64,000 nucleotides of DNA, taken from assembly GCA_964418415.1 (NCBI GenBank), contig CAYQLB010000002.1, positions 28,686 to 92,685 on the forward strand, in the 5' to 3' direction. The stretch comes from CAJBLF01 sp964418415. Its GTDB lineage: Bacteria > Patescibacteriota > Gracilibacteria > Absconditabacterales > Absconditicoccaceae. This document shows, piece by piece, positions 34,068 to 44,981 of the stretch. The translations under genes and the position numbers were made by a program. The notes beneath the pieces were generated by a model, which saw only the letters and a list, made by a program, of their open reading frames with translations, made no database searches and was not told where the DNA came from. Position 1 is the stretch's first letter. Each line of letters starts with the position of its first letter.

Positions 34068-35033
34068 ATGAAATTAATCGTAGAGCAATGCCAAAGATAT
34101 GCTAAAATGCGTGCACATACTGCTACACATTTGTTACATACTCAGCTTGCTAAAATATTTAAAACCACTAAACAAGCTGGTTCGCTTGTTGATGAAGATT
34201 ATCTGAGATTTGATTTTAATGCAGATAGACTTTTGACTCAAGAAGAACTTGCTCGTATTGAAAAAAGGATAAATCAATTGATTTATATTGCTGCAGATGT
34301 TGTTGTCGAAGAGATGTCGATGAAAGAAGCAACCAAATTGGGTGCTAAGGCTTTTTTTGAAGATAAATATGGTGATACTGTCCGTGTAGTTCGCATTATT
34401 AATAAACAATTACCAAAAGATTTCTTTCAAGATGATACTGAGGAATATTTTTCTTCTTTGGGTGAACATGTTTCTATCGAACTCTGTGGAGGGACACATG
34501 TCATAAATACTAAAGATATTTGATGTTTTACTATAACCTGACAAGAAGCAGTAGCTTCTGGTATTAAGAGAATTACTGCAGTTACTGGTCCTAAAGTTTC
34601 TGTGAGAATCGGTGAAGTACAGTGAATTTTGGATATGACAGTTGAAAAACTTTGAATCAAGACTCATACACAGTTGGTTGATAAACTTGAGAAAACCCTC
34701 AAAGAATATGATGAAATGAAATCTACGCTTGAATCTTTAGAATCCAAGATGATTGTTGATGCATTGCAGACAAAAGACACAAAATCAGACAAGCATTTTC
34801 AAAAAATCATAAAAATATCCTCTGATCTTAATTTTAAGAATGTCCTTGCTGCAACGAAATGACTCTTTAAGGATGAAAATATCTTGATTTTCAATGATGA
34901 AGGAAATTTTCTTTTGCTTGCCAAAAAATGAGCTTCTGCCAAAGTGTTAGCTCAGGAACTTTGATTGAAAGGATGAGGGAATGATACTATGGTGCAGGGT
35001 AGAGATGAAAATATTTTATCTTTATCAAAATAA
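34068..35033 (+). CDS. alaS: Alanyl-tRNA synthetase, C-terminal half (editing + C-Ala)
   Basis: 321 residues. It begins MKLIVEQCQRYAKMRAHTAT, just before the HTATH editing-site zinc motif; the partner motif CGGTH is at about residue 143. A coiled-coil linker (about 200-245) leads to the DHHA1/C-Ala domain, with LGLKGGGNDTMVQG near the end. This is the part of AlaRS missing from the gene at 52890-54470; together they cover the enzyme except for a short linker in the editing beta-barrel. Length and the lack of the barrel separate it from free-standing AlaX proteins, which start with the barrel. Confidence 0.88.
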
Positions 35034-35034
35034 T

Positions 35035-35505
35035 ATGATTACATTTTCTTCTGTACAAAAAAAAGACATCCCTATACTTGCAAAAATATATGCAAAAGCA
35101 TTTAATAAAGAATGAGAATATCGGACATTAAAAAAAAGCAATAATATTTTAATGTATCGATATTCCAAAAAGATGAAAATAAAAGTTTCTTATAATGGTG
35201 TTGTTGTTTGAGCGTTTTTTTCTGACATAAAACCATTGTATATGGGTAATGTTTTGAATGATGGAGATGTTTTTATAGATCCTGATTTTCAAAATCTCTG
35301 AATAGGTAGACGATTATTTATTTATGGAATCCAATATGCTAAAAAGAAATTCAACATTGTTTGATGGGATTTTTATACTTTCAAAAATAGCTATCAATAC
35401 AAACGATACAAAAGTATGTGATTTACAACTTCTAATAAGTGGGTGCTTATGTCAGGAAATATCGATAATGTATTGAAAAAAATAAAGCAAAAATATCTAA
35501 AATAA
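35035..35505 (+). CDS. GNAT-family N-acetyltransferase
   Basis: 156 residues. Acetyl-CoA-binding motif A is present as VFIDPDFQNLGIGRRLFIYG (Q/RxxGxG/A with Gly from TGA), preceded by the usual beta4 (VVVGAFFSDIKPLY). C-terminal YKRYKSMGFT fits motif B. It starts 1 base after the alaS C-half stop. Substrate unknown. Confidence 0.85.
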
Positions 35506-35530
35506 TTATTATTTATTTGTTATATCTTCT

Positions 35531-35878
35531 ATGAGAGCGTTTCTTAGAGCTAAAATCCATAAAGCGACAGTGACGGAAGCTAATCTTGAATATGTTGGTA
35601 GTATTACTATCGACAAAACTTTGATGGACTTGGTAGATATTGCTGAATATGAAAAAGTTCTCGTTGTGAGCAACACCTCTGGTGCAAGATTAGAGACGTA
35701 TGTAATTGCGTGAGCAGCAAATTCGTGAATAATTTGTATGAATGGTGCTGCTAGTCATCTTATCAAGAAGTGAGAAGAGATTATTATTATGGCATTTGAA
35801 TATGCTAATACTCCGGTGAAACTCAAGGGCATATTGGTAAATAAAGAAAATCTTTTTGTTACCTATCTTCAGCAATAG
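35531..35878 (+). CDS. panD: Aspartate 1-decarboxylase
   Basis: 115 residues. It makes beta-alanine from aspartate for pantothenate/CoA. The self-cleavage site Gly-Ser is in LEYVGSITID (Gly 23-Ser 24), giving the pyruvoyl group. Other family residues: KIHKATVTEANL, SGARLETYVIAG, and ICMNGAASHLIKKGEEI. No panB/panC/panE genes are in the window, and pantothenate synthesis is usually missing in such reduced genomes, so its role is of interest. It ends in TAG. Confidence 0.93.
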
Positions 35879-35905
35879 ATTTTATTGTTCTTATCATATA
35901 TTATT

Positions 35906-36877
35906 ATGCTTACCTATATTTTGTTTGTTATCTGATTTGTTCTTTTGATCAAAGGAGCTGATCTCCTCGTCGATGGTTCTGTCTCTGTAGCCAAGAAGGC
36001 TAAAATTTCTTCTATTGTGATTGGACTCACTATAGTTGCTTTTGGAACATCGATGCCGGAACTTGTGGTAAATATTTTTGCGAGTGCTACGGGGAATACT
36101 GCTATCGCTATCGGTAATGTATTGTGAAGTAATATTGCTAATGTTCTTTTAATACTTTGAATCTCTGCGATTATTTATCCATTGGTTACAAAAAATAATA
36201 CTATACGAAGAGAAATACCCTTGAGTATTCTTGCCGCACTTGTTTTGTGATTTCTGGCTAATGATTTTTTAATTGATGGAAATTCTCGATATTCATGATT
36301 GACTAAGATAGATGGTTTAATTTTGCTTTCTTTTTTTTCTGTTTTTATGGTGTATATATTTTCTATAGCCAAAGAAAAAGATGTCGTTGAAGTAACGGAA
36401 ATAGATGAAATAAAAAAGATGAGCAAACGAAAATCTGTACTTTATATTGTGCTGTGACTTATTGGACTTGCTGTTTGAGGAAAATGGATAGTTGATGGTG
36501 CTGTACATATAGCTACTGTATTGTGAGTCAGTGAATCTTTGATAGGTTTGACTATCGTTGCTATAGGTACGTCTTTACCAGAATTGGCAACTTCTGCTAT
36601 AGCTGCTTACAAAAAAGAAGCTGATATTGCTATTGGTAATGTTGTAGGATCAAATATCTTTAATATATTTCGGGTATTGTGATTGAGTGCGATTATACGT
36701 CCGTTACCCTTTTCTTCATTAAATAATATAGATATACTTATGACCATTATGATAAGTGTATTACTTTTTCTTGGTCTTTTTGTCGGCAAAAAAAATGTCC
36801 TTCAAAGACGAGAATGAATACTTTTTGTCTTGCTATATGTAGCGTATGTAGTGTTCTTGGTGATGACTCAAGGATAG
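35906..36877 (+). CDS. Calcium/sodium (CaCA family) antiporter, YrbG-like
   Basis: 323 residues, ten predicted helices in two inverted repeats. The alpha-1 and alpha-2 repeat signatures are clear: GLTIVAFGTSMPELVVNI with IAIGNVLGSNIANV, and GLTIVAIGTSLPELATS with IAIGNVVGSNIFN. Acidic residues in both GTS.PEL motifs bind the cations. It exchanges Na+ or H+ for Ca2+ across the membrane. It ends in TAG. Confidence 0.92.
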
Positions 36878-36958
36878 AAGATATAATACAGAGTTCAGAA
36901 TTTAGAAACATAAGAATTTAGAAACAGAGGAGTATTTTAGTTTTGATGGCCTGGTAGT

Positions 36959-37747
36959 ATGAAAATCGCTTCACGAAATGTTAATGGAATACGTGCTGTT
37001 GTCGGTAAGTGATTTTATGATCGAGTGAAACAGAACGATCCGGATATTATCTGTCTCCAGGAAGTGAAGTCGTTTGAATCACAATTACCTCCAGAATTTC
37101 GTTATCATATGGCTGACTATAATCGAGTACGACATTCTGGCGAAAGACCTGGATATGCATGAACAGCTACTTTATATAAGAAAAATTTGAAATTATTGTC
37201 GTGAATATCGAAATTTGAATCGGTGGAACATTTTCATGAAGATGGTAGGGTAGTCGAGACGAAGTTCCAGGAATTTACTCTTTTGAATGTCTATTTCCCT
37301 AATGGTTGAGAGAGGGCCGATGGCACGGAAATGTTAAGCTACAAGATAGAATTCTATAAGCACTTTATCCATTATATCAACAAGCTCAAAGCTGATGGTG
37401 AAAAGGTAATTACTTGTGGTGATTTTAATATTTGCCATCATGAAATTGATATCGCTAGGCCCAAAGAGAATGTTAATTCTATATGATTCTTACCTATCGA
37501 AAGAGCGGAGATGGATAAACTGGAAATGAATGGGTATGTGGATGTTTTTAGATATTTCAATCCTGAGCTCAAAGACCAATATACTTGGTGGTCGTTCAGA
37601 GCTGATGCCAGACCAAGGAATGTATGACGGAGATTAGATTATTTTCGAGTAGCCAAAGAGCTTCTTCCGACCATAAAAAAAATCACTCACGAAACTGCTG
37701 TAGAGTGATCTGATCATTGTCCAATAGTGTTAGAATTGTTTATATAA
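36959..37747 (+). CDS. xth: Exodeoxyribonuclease III / AP endonuclease
   Basis: 262 residues. Motifs: ASRNVNGIRAV (metal Asn), CLQEVKS (Glu), NVYFPNG, CGDFNICHHEIDIA (Asp-Asn pair), and C-terminal GSDHCPIVLEL (Asp-His). In the N-terminal motif, Trp of 'SWNVNG' is Arg. The enzyme cuts abasic sites in base-excision repair. The upstream gap carries near-direct repeats AGAATTTAGAAACA. The terminator at 37743-37770 immediately follows. Confidence 0.92.
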
Positions 37748-37770
37748 AAAAATGGACCAATACGGTCCAT
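37743..37770 (-). terminator. Intrinsic terminator, possibly two-way
   Basis: Stem ATGGACC / GGTCCAT with a 5-base loop. On the minus strand it is followed by seven T, so it ends the minus-strand gene at 37791; it also lies right at the end of the exonuclease gene. Confidence 0.75.
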
Positions 37771-37790
37771 ATCATAGTGTTTTCATCATT

Positions 37791-38396
37791 TTATTGATCA
37801 TCGCTGTATGTCTTGTATGCCACAATAATTGGCAAAATCCTTACATCGATTTTTTCTCTTTGATAGATATCTACTGTCCAGGTATCGCTCAAAATATTGA
37901 TGAGATCTCTTTCTAGTTTTGCTATCTTTTTTCCATCGGTGCTGGTAAGAACGATTTTCGTTTTTGCAATATCCATCTTTTCTGATTCTGCAACTTTCTT
38001 CCCATTTTTATCGATAACTTCGTAGCTGGTGTATACTTTGAACATACTTTTGAATACATTTTCATGGAGAGCTCCTATGAAGGTGCCTTTAGCATCATAA
38101 AAGTCTATTTTTGTTCCCCAAGAAACTAACTGTTTCTTTCCTCTTGCTACGAGTTTATCGTTTGCATCTTTGTATGAAAAAGTAGTAGTTAGATTCATGA
38201 TGTTTCTCGATACTTCTCCATATTTTGTTCCGTTGCTTGTAATGGTAAACGAAGTAACGAAACTTACTACCCTTTGTTTGATGGTGAAATTATTGGGTAA
38301 TGTTTGGCATGTTGCTTTTTTTGTATTGATAGCAGATTCTACGATAATTATGGATAATAGTATACCCAAAATTATTACAATTTTTTTGTTTTTCAT
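37791..38396 (-). CDS. LURP-one/Tubby-like protein with signal or anchor
   Basis: 201 residues, no TGA codon, which is unusual here. An N-terminal hydrophobic helix IVIILGILLSIIIVESAI may be a signal peptide or anchor. The rest forms beta-strands: FTIKQRVVSFVTSFTITSNG and FYDAKGTFIGALHENVF, VYTSYEVIDKNGKKVAES, and DTWTVDIYQREKIDVRILP. This pattern, with repeated 'D..G..IG' turns, resembles the Tubby C-terminal/LURP-one fold. Function unknown. Terminators lie on both sides. Confidence 0.68.
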   Translation of the reverse strand: MKNKKIVIILGILLSIIIVESAINTKKATCQTLPNNFTIKQRVVSFVTSFTITSNGTKYGEVSRNIMNLTTTFSYKDANDKLVARGKKQLVSWGTKIDFYDAKGTFIGALHENVFKSMFKVYTSYEVIDKNGKKVAESEKMDIAKTKIVLTSTDGKKIAKLERDLINILSDTWTVDIYQREKIDVRILPIIVAYKTYSDDQ

Positions 38397-38480
38397 AATT
38401 TATATATTTTCTTTACTATATATATTTCTTTTTTAAAGTCAACATATTGCTGTGTTTGTTCTTGGTATGTTTTTTTATGA

Positions 38481-38510
38481 AAAAAAGAAGGTTTTTTTTA
38501 CCTTCTTTTT
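38481..38510 (-). terminator. Intrinsic terminator
   Basis: Stem AAAAAGAAGG / CCTTCTTTTT, 10 bp, loop of A/T, followed by T on the minus strand. It lies 18 bases after the stop of the gene at 38528-39592. Confidence 0.8.
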
Positions 38511-38527
38511 GATATATCCGTTTTTTC

Positions 38528-39592
38528 TTATCTTCTTCTGAAAATATTTTTTATCCGTTCGAAGAAAAGGAATCCTGTGTTTGAACTAGGAGAACCTGCA
38601 GTGATATAGTCATCGTATGTTGTATTGTAAGCTGTACAGGTAGTGTAGGTATATGTTCATTTGAGAGATCCGTCGATACATGGTCTGATTTGTACTTCAC
38701 ATGGAAGATCTATAAATCCACGAGGGACTTTATATGCTTTGGTAAATTGTCCGTTTTTGATGGTCTGTCCTCGAGGTGTGGTGCAGCTTTTTTTTGTAGA
38801 TGTAGTTGTCTGTTTAACTTCTCCTGATTGATTACCAACTGGATTGTTACTTGTTCATCGATTATCTATTGCTGGTGCTTCTGTATCTAATTTACCTTGA
38901 GTATTGAATTTTGCTCAAGAATTTGCTGGTGCTGTAGGTTGGATATATTCGTTCAATACTTTTTGGTTATATGATACTACTTCTGCTTTGCGATAATTAT
39001 AGACTACATTATCTTTACAAGAGCGTTGAGAAAAAGATCATCCTAATGTTCCACTCATACAGACTCTTTTTTCTACATTACAAATAGTATTTACATCTGC
39101 TCTTTGTTCGTATGCAATGACAAAATCCTGGTTTTTTACTTCTTCTTTTCGAGGGGTGATACAATCTAAATTTCCTGTGTATATAGATGTTGCTTTTGGT
39201 TCCTGTATTCATGTTCACATAGCTACTGTATAGATTTTTTCTGTCTGATTTTGACTTCATACTATCTGATTTACTTCATCTGAATTTATTAATGTATCCA
39301 AAGTGTTGGTATTGTCTGTTGTATTTGTAGTTGATCCGTTATTCATTTCTATATTATATGTATTTTCTCCTTCTTCGTTTTCGAAAAGGTAGTCTCGTTG
39401 AGTATCAGCTGCATTATGCATAAAAACTTCGTCCATATTCCGAACGAATTGAAGTTCTTTTTCAGGGGTATCTTTTTGAAAGAGCATAGTCATAGCAAAA
39501 AAGAGTATGATAAGTCCGCTCACTCATTTTTTTATCATATCCTTGTTTATTGCTTTGACATGTTTTTTCATATGCTTACTAATGTGTTTCAT
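38528..39592 (-). CDS. Secreted/anchored protein with duplicated four-Cys module
   Basis: 354 residues. The basic N-terminus (MKHISKHMKKHVKAINKDMI) is followed by a membrane helix (GLIILFFAMTMLF). After a linker, two homologous modules appear at about residues 152-200 and 270-318. Each begins C-[IT]-TPR, has IAYE/KAYK, and three more Cys at matching positions (NTICNVEKRVCMSGTLGGSF against DLPCEVQIRPCIDGSLKGTY). The Cys spacing suggests disulfides, hence an extracellular location. The modules are separated by a Thr/Asn/Gly-rich linker. The ATG at 39592 is chosen because a consensus promoter lies 30 bases upstream. No known family recognised. Confidence 0.7.
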
Positions 39593-39621
39593 CTTTTTTT
39601 GCCTATTTCTAAAGTATTTCT

Positions 39622-39650
39622 ATTATATTCCAAAAAACCAATCTTGTCAA
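39622..39650 (-). promoter_or_regulatory. Consensus sigma-70 promoter
   Basis: On the minus strand TTGACA (39645-39650), 17-base spacer and TATAAT (39622-39627) match the consensus perfectly. It would start transcription about 23 bases before the ATG of the four-Cys module protein. Confidence 0.85.
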
Positions 39651-39688
39651 ATTCCAAGACTATAATTGTTTGACTTTTTTTCTTTATA

Positions 39689-40777
39689 TTATCTAGATAT
39701 AACTCCTGATCATAGGCATTCATTATCTTTGTAGACGACGATTGTCTGCCCAGGGGCTATAGCTCGCTGTTTTTTTGTGAAATCCACTATGATATCATTG
39801 TTTTTGTCTTGTTTGAGTGTTGCTTGTTGTGGTTCTTGTCTGTATCTGATCTTTGCGGTGATCTTGATCGGTAATTTTGCCGATTTCCCTATTCGATGCC
39901 GTCCAGTTGTCGTTATTCTTTTTCCGAATAATGCTTTGTCTTCTTTTTCTCCTACTACTACGATATTCTCTTTTACATCTGTAGAAATCACATACGCTTT
40001 GAAGGGAAGGTTGAGTCCATGTCTCTGTCCTATAGTAAAAAAATACGCTCCGTCGTGTTTTCAAACGATTTTTCCTTTAGTGTTTACTATATTGCCCTCT
40101 TTTTTCGGTAATTTTTTTAGTAAAAATTTTTTGATAGGTATGTTTCCGATGAAACATAATCACTGACTATCTTTGCGCGCAGCATTCGGCAATCCTATTT
40201 TTTTTGCTAATGCTCTGATTTCTGATTTTGTGTATCATCAGATGGGAAATAATGATTTACTGAGTTGATATTGATTCAATCCTGATAAGAAATAAGATTG
40301 GTCCTTATTATAATCAACTCATCTCAAAAGCTTAAATGTTGAATTGTTTAATTGTTGAATTGATTTTTTCATTTTAACATTTCATCATTTATTCACTTCA
40401 ACAATTCTTGCATAGTGTCCTGTAGCGATATAATCGAATCTGAGTTCCATCGCTTTTTGAAGGAAGACATCGAATTTGATCAACGTATTGCATAAAACAT
40501 CAGGATTCGGTGTTATTCATTGTTGATATCCATTATAAATGTATTCTATGATCTTTTCATTGTATTCTTTTTGGAGATCGAAAGAAATAATTTCGATTCA
40601 TAAAAATCTTGCAACCTTGATTGCTTCTTCTGCATCGGTATAGGTAGTACAGTTCCCACTATCTGACACATAATTCTTCATGAATCCTGCTACGACTTCG
40701 TATCCTTGTTCTTTGAGCAAATAAGCTGCTACTGCCGAATCTACACCTCATGAGAGACCTACTAAAACTCTTTTCAA
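39689..40777 (-). CDS. mnmA: tRNA 2-thiouridylase MnmA with repeat-derived insertion
   Basis: 362 residues. It thiolates U34 of certain tRNAs. The PP-loop is VGLSGGVDSAVAAYLL; catalytic Cys in PNPDVLCNTLIKFD and in KDSQGLCFIGN; TGHYAR and FLSGLNQYQL blocks match. The start appears to be TTG at 40777, because no ATG or GTG precedes the PP-loop in frame. After YARIVEVN there is an insertion of about 18 residues (GGNVKMKKSIQQLNNST), coded by short AT-rich repeats of the type seen in intergenic gaps (about 40332-40396). Confidence 0.9.
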
Positions 40778-40896
40778 AATTTTACATCTTAAATTCTAAA
40801 TTCTAAATTCTAAATTCTAATTCCGCCATTAAATGTTTGAGTCGGAAATAAATTATACATTATAATAATTATTGCTCTTATTTTTTCAATAAATTA

Positions 40897-40922
40897 AATA
40901 CTCTGCCCGAAGGCAGAGTATT
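40897..40922 (-). terminator. Intrinsic terminator with UUCG-type loop
   Basis: An 11-bp perfect stem AATACTCTGCC / GGCAGAGTATT closing CGAA (TTCG on the minus strand). It lies 26 bases after the Lys/Ala-rich peptide gene. The T-tract is interrupted. Confidence 0.75.
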
Positions 40923-40947
40923 CTTGTTTTTTGTTTTTTTAAAAAGA

Positions 40948-41082
40948 CTATTTCTTCTTAGCCTTTTTAGCTGGTTTCTTAGCAGGTGCTTTTTTAGCAA
41001 CCTTCTTTACAACCTTCTTTACAGCCTTCTTTACAGCTTTTTTTGCAGGCGCTTTCTTAGCAACTTTTTTCTTTGCTACCAT
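40948..41082 (-). CDS. Lys/Ala-rich histone H1-like peptide
   Basis: 44 residues made almost only of K, A, V and P in repeats of KKxxKKA/PAKK (MVAKKKVAKKAPAKKAVKK at the start). This is the composition of bacterial histone H1/HC1-like DNA-binding tails. No TGA codon. It has its own terminator. Likely a nucleoid or RNA-binding peptide; low complexity prevents a closer assignment. Confidence 0.7.
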   Translation of the reverse strand: MVAKKKVAKKAPAKKAVKKAVKKVVKKVAKKAPAKKPAKKAKKK

Positions 41083-41539
41083 TTTTGGTATATAATAAGA
41101 GATAAAATGCCAGGTAGAAATTTAACTGTTGAAAGTTAAATTTTCCTTGCTATAATTTTTATAGGTAAGGAAATAAAAAAAGCAAACATAATCACACTTT
41201 TTTTAAAAAAATGGTATTCAAATATCATCAGTTCTCATCTACTATTTTCTGTTGTTGAAAAAAAATTGAGTTTACATATTCAATTAAGTGTATGAGTTAT
41301 GTTATTTTTTTTGATTTTTTTGGCATAAGCACCTTACATCTCTCGCAAAAATTCCTATGTAGACAAAATTTTATTTTTCGTGAGAAATACAGCATCTAAA
41401 CTATTAAAAAATGATTATCAAAAAATAAATATCGCGTATTTTTTATATAACGGGAATGTTTTGATTTTTTCTCTGCCACATAGGAATTTTAAAACAATTC
41501 CTATTCCGCTTTGCGGGACAAAAACGACGTTGGACTTCT
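41083..41539. other. Intergenic region with palindromes
   Basis: No reliable gene. It contains AATTTAAC...GTTAAATT (about 41117-41141), the palindrome TTCCTTGCTATAATTTTTATAGGTAAGGAA (about 41143-41172, stem TTCCTT...AAGGAA), and ATAGGAATT / AATTCCTAT (41480-41488 / 41496-41504). A plus-strand frame from 41211 (62 codons with TGA as Gly) has no family features and is rated below 0.15. The promoter of the Lys/Ala-rich gene should lie near 41090-41130. Confidence 0.5.
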
Positions 41540-41920
41540 TTATTGAATTCCCGGCGTCTTATTTTGAATCATGATGCATGCATTATGGATACATTCGATT
41601 CAATTTTTTTCACAAAATTCTATCGCTGCATTACTTTCTGCTCATGGTTGCATCCATATATTTTGTATTTTCAACTGTTTCACTTCTTCCAAAACCTTTT
41701 CTGTTACTATGGGAGGGGTTACAAAAATCACCACATCTATCTTTTGTTTTGTTGCAGAAAGAGTAGGGTAGACCTTTTTTCCCAAGATTTCTTTTTCATT
41801 GGGATTGATTGGAATAACCTTGTATCATCACTCCAAAAAATCTTTTAAAACTTTATATCCATATTTTTCTATATTGTTTGATGCACCGACGATTGCGTAA
41901 ATAAAATCTTTATTGATCAT
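41540..41920 (-). CDS. CoA-binding (YccU-like) protein
   Basis: 126 residues. Rossmann-type CoA-binding domain: FIYAIVGASNNIEKYGYKVL, GYKVIPINPNEKEILGKKVY, VVIFVTPPIVTEKVLEEV, IWMQPGAES and the C-terminal CIMI. Five TGA codons code for Gly, including the GG of the loop. These proteins bind CoA; the role is unclear. It lies 93 bases after the HAD gene in the same direction. Confidence 0.88.
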
Positions 41921-42013
41921 TTTTTTTGAAGTATAATCTAAAAGATGAAAGGTAGAAAATTATTTCAAAAAAAATATACAGTTTCCCGTATATCTTGCAA
42001 TATGTTCTTTATG

Positions 42014-42646
42014 TTATAGAATCTCTAGTAGTTGATCCAATGATGATATTGATATATATCAATCGTGATGTTGTATTCAACGAGATTTTCTATCTATATG
42101 AATAGGATCTATGCCTGCATTCATAGCTCATTTGATATCTGATGGAATACTGTCTCCTACCATCACCATCTCATCTGGATGATATCATGAAATGTTTTTT
42201 AGACAATCGAATATCTTTTTATCTGGTTTACTTACCCCTACGTTACATGATAGTATTTCATAATTGAACGTATGTGGTAGTAATCTGTATAATGCTTTTG
42301 TATACGGTATGGAAATATTCGATACCACGGCTATTTTATATCATCTATCCTTGAGTGCTGATAATATGTCCTTTGTCTCTGGGAAAAGTTGTATGGATTC
42401 TATTTCATTCTGATAATTTTCCTGATATCTTTCCATAGCTGTATGTGTTTTTGCTTCAGGACAGAAATCTGTTACTATATCTTCTATATTTTTTTGTGAT
42501 ATAAGAAGAATATTCTTGATATCTTTCCTATGTCTCTGTAAACCGAGATCGTAAAACAACTGTTTATAGGAAAGTTGTTCACTCGGTATCGTGAACTCCA
42601 AACATGTGTCATATAAATCGAATGCTATGAGCTTTTTGTCTTTCAT
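42014..42646 (-). CDS. HAD-superfamily phosphatase
   Basis: 210 residues. Motif I FDLYDTC (nucleophile Asp and +2 Tyr/Asp variant: DLYDT), motif II SNIS, motif III Lys in GVSKPDKKIF and motif IV MVGDSIPSDIKGA. A helical cap lies at residues 20-95. It probably dephosphorylates a small metabolite. The substrate cannot be predicted. Confidence 0.88.
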
Positions 42647-42731
42647 CTAACAAAAAACATAGATGATAAAAATACCTTTATGATTATGTTTTTTTTGTTT
42701 TCTCTCTATCTTTTTTGTTGATAATTCAATA

Positions 42732-44981
42732 TTACACTACTTGCAAAAACCTCATTTCTATTTTTCTGACTCAAAATTTCGAATTGTGGAATTTTACTAT
42801 CGCTAAATTGTTTCGAACCTCGAGAACATATCAAGTCCCAAATAATTTGTGTTTTACAATATCACCCTCTTCTATATTTGGTCATTTTGTACTAGCCTCT
42901 CACCCGAGATCAAATTTTTTCTTCAGTTCTTCAGGTATTTCATCCAAAAACCTGCTTGGTGGGTTGTTTTTTGTTTGTCCTCGTGTCATTCTCGAGTGTG
43001 CGTGGGAAAGGAAAAGGATGTCTTTTGCTCTGGTGACGGCGACATACATTAATCTTCTTTCTTCTTCCAATAATTTTGGTTCCATCATAGCATTGCCTAG
43101 TGGGAAAACATAATCTTCGAGTCCACAGACGAAGACGATAGGAAATTCTAATCCTTTGCTTGAATGTACGGTCATTAGTTTTACGGCATCAATATCGCCT
43201 TGCTCGTTTTCTGATATATCTGAGAGTAGTGCTACTTCTTCCAGAAATTGTCTGAGTGCATCTTCACCTTTTTCTACGTATTTTTCTGCCATATTTATTA
43301 TCTGTCCTATATTTTCGAATTTTTCATCGGCAATAGTTTCGCTTCCTTCTTCCTTGATGAGATAGTCTCTATATTTTATCTTTTTGATTAAGGTTTCTAT
43401 AGTAGCTGACGCAGTATTGTCTTTCATATATTCTTGGAGTGCTATCATAGTGTGGAGATATTCTTGGATTCCTTTTTTGGCTTGTGGAGTTACTTTGATT
43501 GTAGGTGAATTTTGTGCTACTTGCCCCAAAATATCTATAAGGGTTACATTTTGTATGATAGCATGTTCTTCGAGTCCATCCAAAGTTGTCTTTCAAATTT
43601 TTCTATTGGGAATATTTAAAATTCTTTTGAGCGAGATACTGTCTGCAGGATTTAATAATTGCTTGATATAGGAAATGATATCTTTGACTTCTTTTCTTTC
43701 AAAGAATTTGAAGGCTCCGTAGACTTTATAGGGAATTCCCTCTTGGAGAAATAATTGTTCGAATGGTGATGATTGTGCATTTGTCCTATACAATATTGCA
43801 ATGTTTCCCCGTGATTTTATCTTATTTCCTTCTTTCATTTTCTTGATCATATCCACAATATTTGCTGCCTCATCCATTTCGCTTCCATGAGAGAAAATCG
43901 TAATTTTATCTTCTCCTGTTCTATGAGGAATAATCTCTTTCTGGTACTGATTCACGTTGTGTTTGATAATATGATTGCCTGCTTGGACGATGTGCGGCTT
44001 ACTACGATAATTGATCTGTAATTTGAACATCTGGATATCCGGCCGGTATCTTTTTACATTCAAAAAGTTTTCCATGAGTGCTCATCTTCGTCCATAGATG
44101 CTTTGGAAATCATCGCCGATCATAGTGATATTTGCTCATCATCCAGTCATCATTTTCATTAATTCAAACTGGATTCGGTTTGTATCTTGAGCTTCGTCTA
44201 CGAGGATGAAGTCGAATTTATTCTGTCGTTTTGTTAAGGTTTCTTTGTTTTTTTTGAATAATAAGTAGGGGAGCATAAGTAGATCGTCGAAGTCGAGTGA
44301 ATTTGCTTTTTCGAGTGCTTTTTGATATTCTTCATATATCTGTCCCATATGCTGATCGTAATCGGATTTACTGTTACTGAGGAACATTTTCGGTTCTACA
44401 CCGTTATTTTTTTGGATAGAGATGAATCCTTTGATCTCATTTACTTTGTATACATCTTGAAGATTCATTCTTTTGAGAATATCTTTGATTGCGGTTTGGG
44501 TTTCGTTGGTATCTAGTATTCCAAAATTCTTGGTATATTTCCTTTCTAGTTTATCGATATCCTCTTTGAGTATTTTTAGGAAAATACTATGGAAGGTGCC
44601 TATTCGTTTAAGTGAGGTGGGAGGTAGTAAGTAGGAAGTAGAAGGTGAAGCTGTTTCTATACTTTGTAAAAAATCATCGATACTATCACCAGTGATTTCC
44701 ATGTTTTTTGGAGCTGCATCTGTTTTTATAGCAGAAATCTCTTTAGAGATTTTGATCAATCTCTCTCTCATCTCATTTGCTGCTTTGTTCGTGAATGTTA
44801 CTGCTAAAATTCTCGTAATAGAAATATCTTTTCCTCGAATGAGGTAAGCAATTTTATAAGTAAGTACTCTTGTTTTTCAACTTCCTGCGCCTGCTATAAT
44901 TAGACCTGAGGTTTCTGTATGGAGTGCTGCTTTTGTTTGTTCCTCATTCAGTTGTTCTGCAATATACGTTTTTATGTCCAT
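42732..44981 (-). CDS. UvrD/PcrA-type superfamily 1 DNA helicase
   Basis: 749 residues. Motifs in order: Q-motif LNEEQTKAA, I GAGSGKTRVLTYKI, Ia VTFTNKAANEM, II FILVDEAQDTN, III GDDFQSIYGRRGA, IV LQINYRSKP, V MTVHSSKGLEFPIVFV, VI RRLMYVAVTRAKD. The C-terminal tail ends with a Tudor-like GDIVKHKLFGTGYVLEV, as in PcrA, which binds RNA polymerase. Residues about 105-130 (SIETASPSTSYLLPPTS) look like an extra linker in domain 1B, encoded by a repeat-like stretch. It acts in repair and replication restart. Confidence 0.93.

Noticed and set aside
38170..38436. Plus-strand hydrophobic frame.
   Set aside because: It is opposite the Tubby-like gene and its promoter region, and lacks its own signals.
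41211..41397. 62-codon plus-strand frame.
   Set aside because: Low-complexity Phe/Ile/Cys content and palindromes inside; no domain features.
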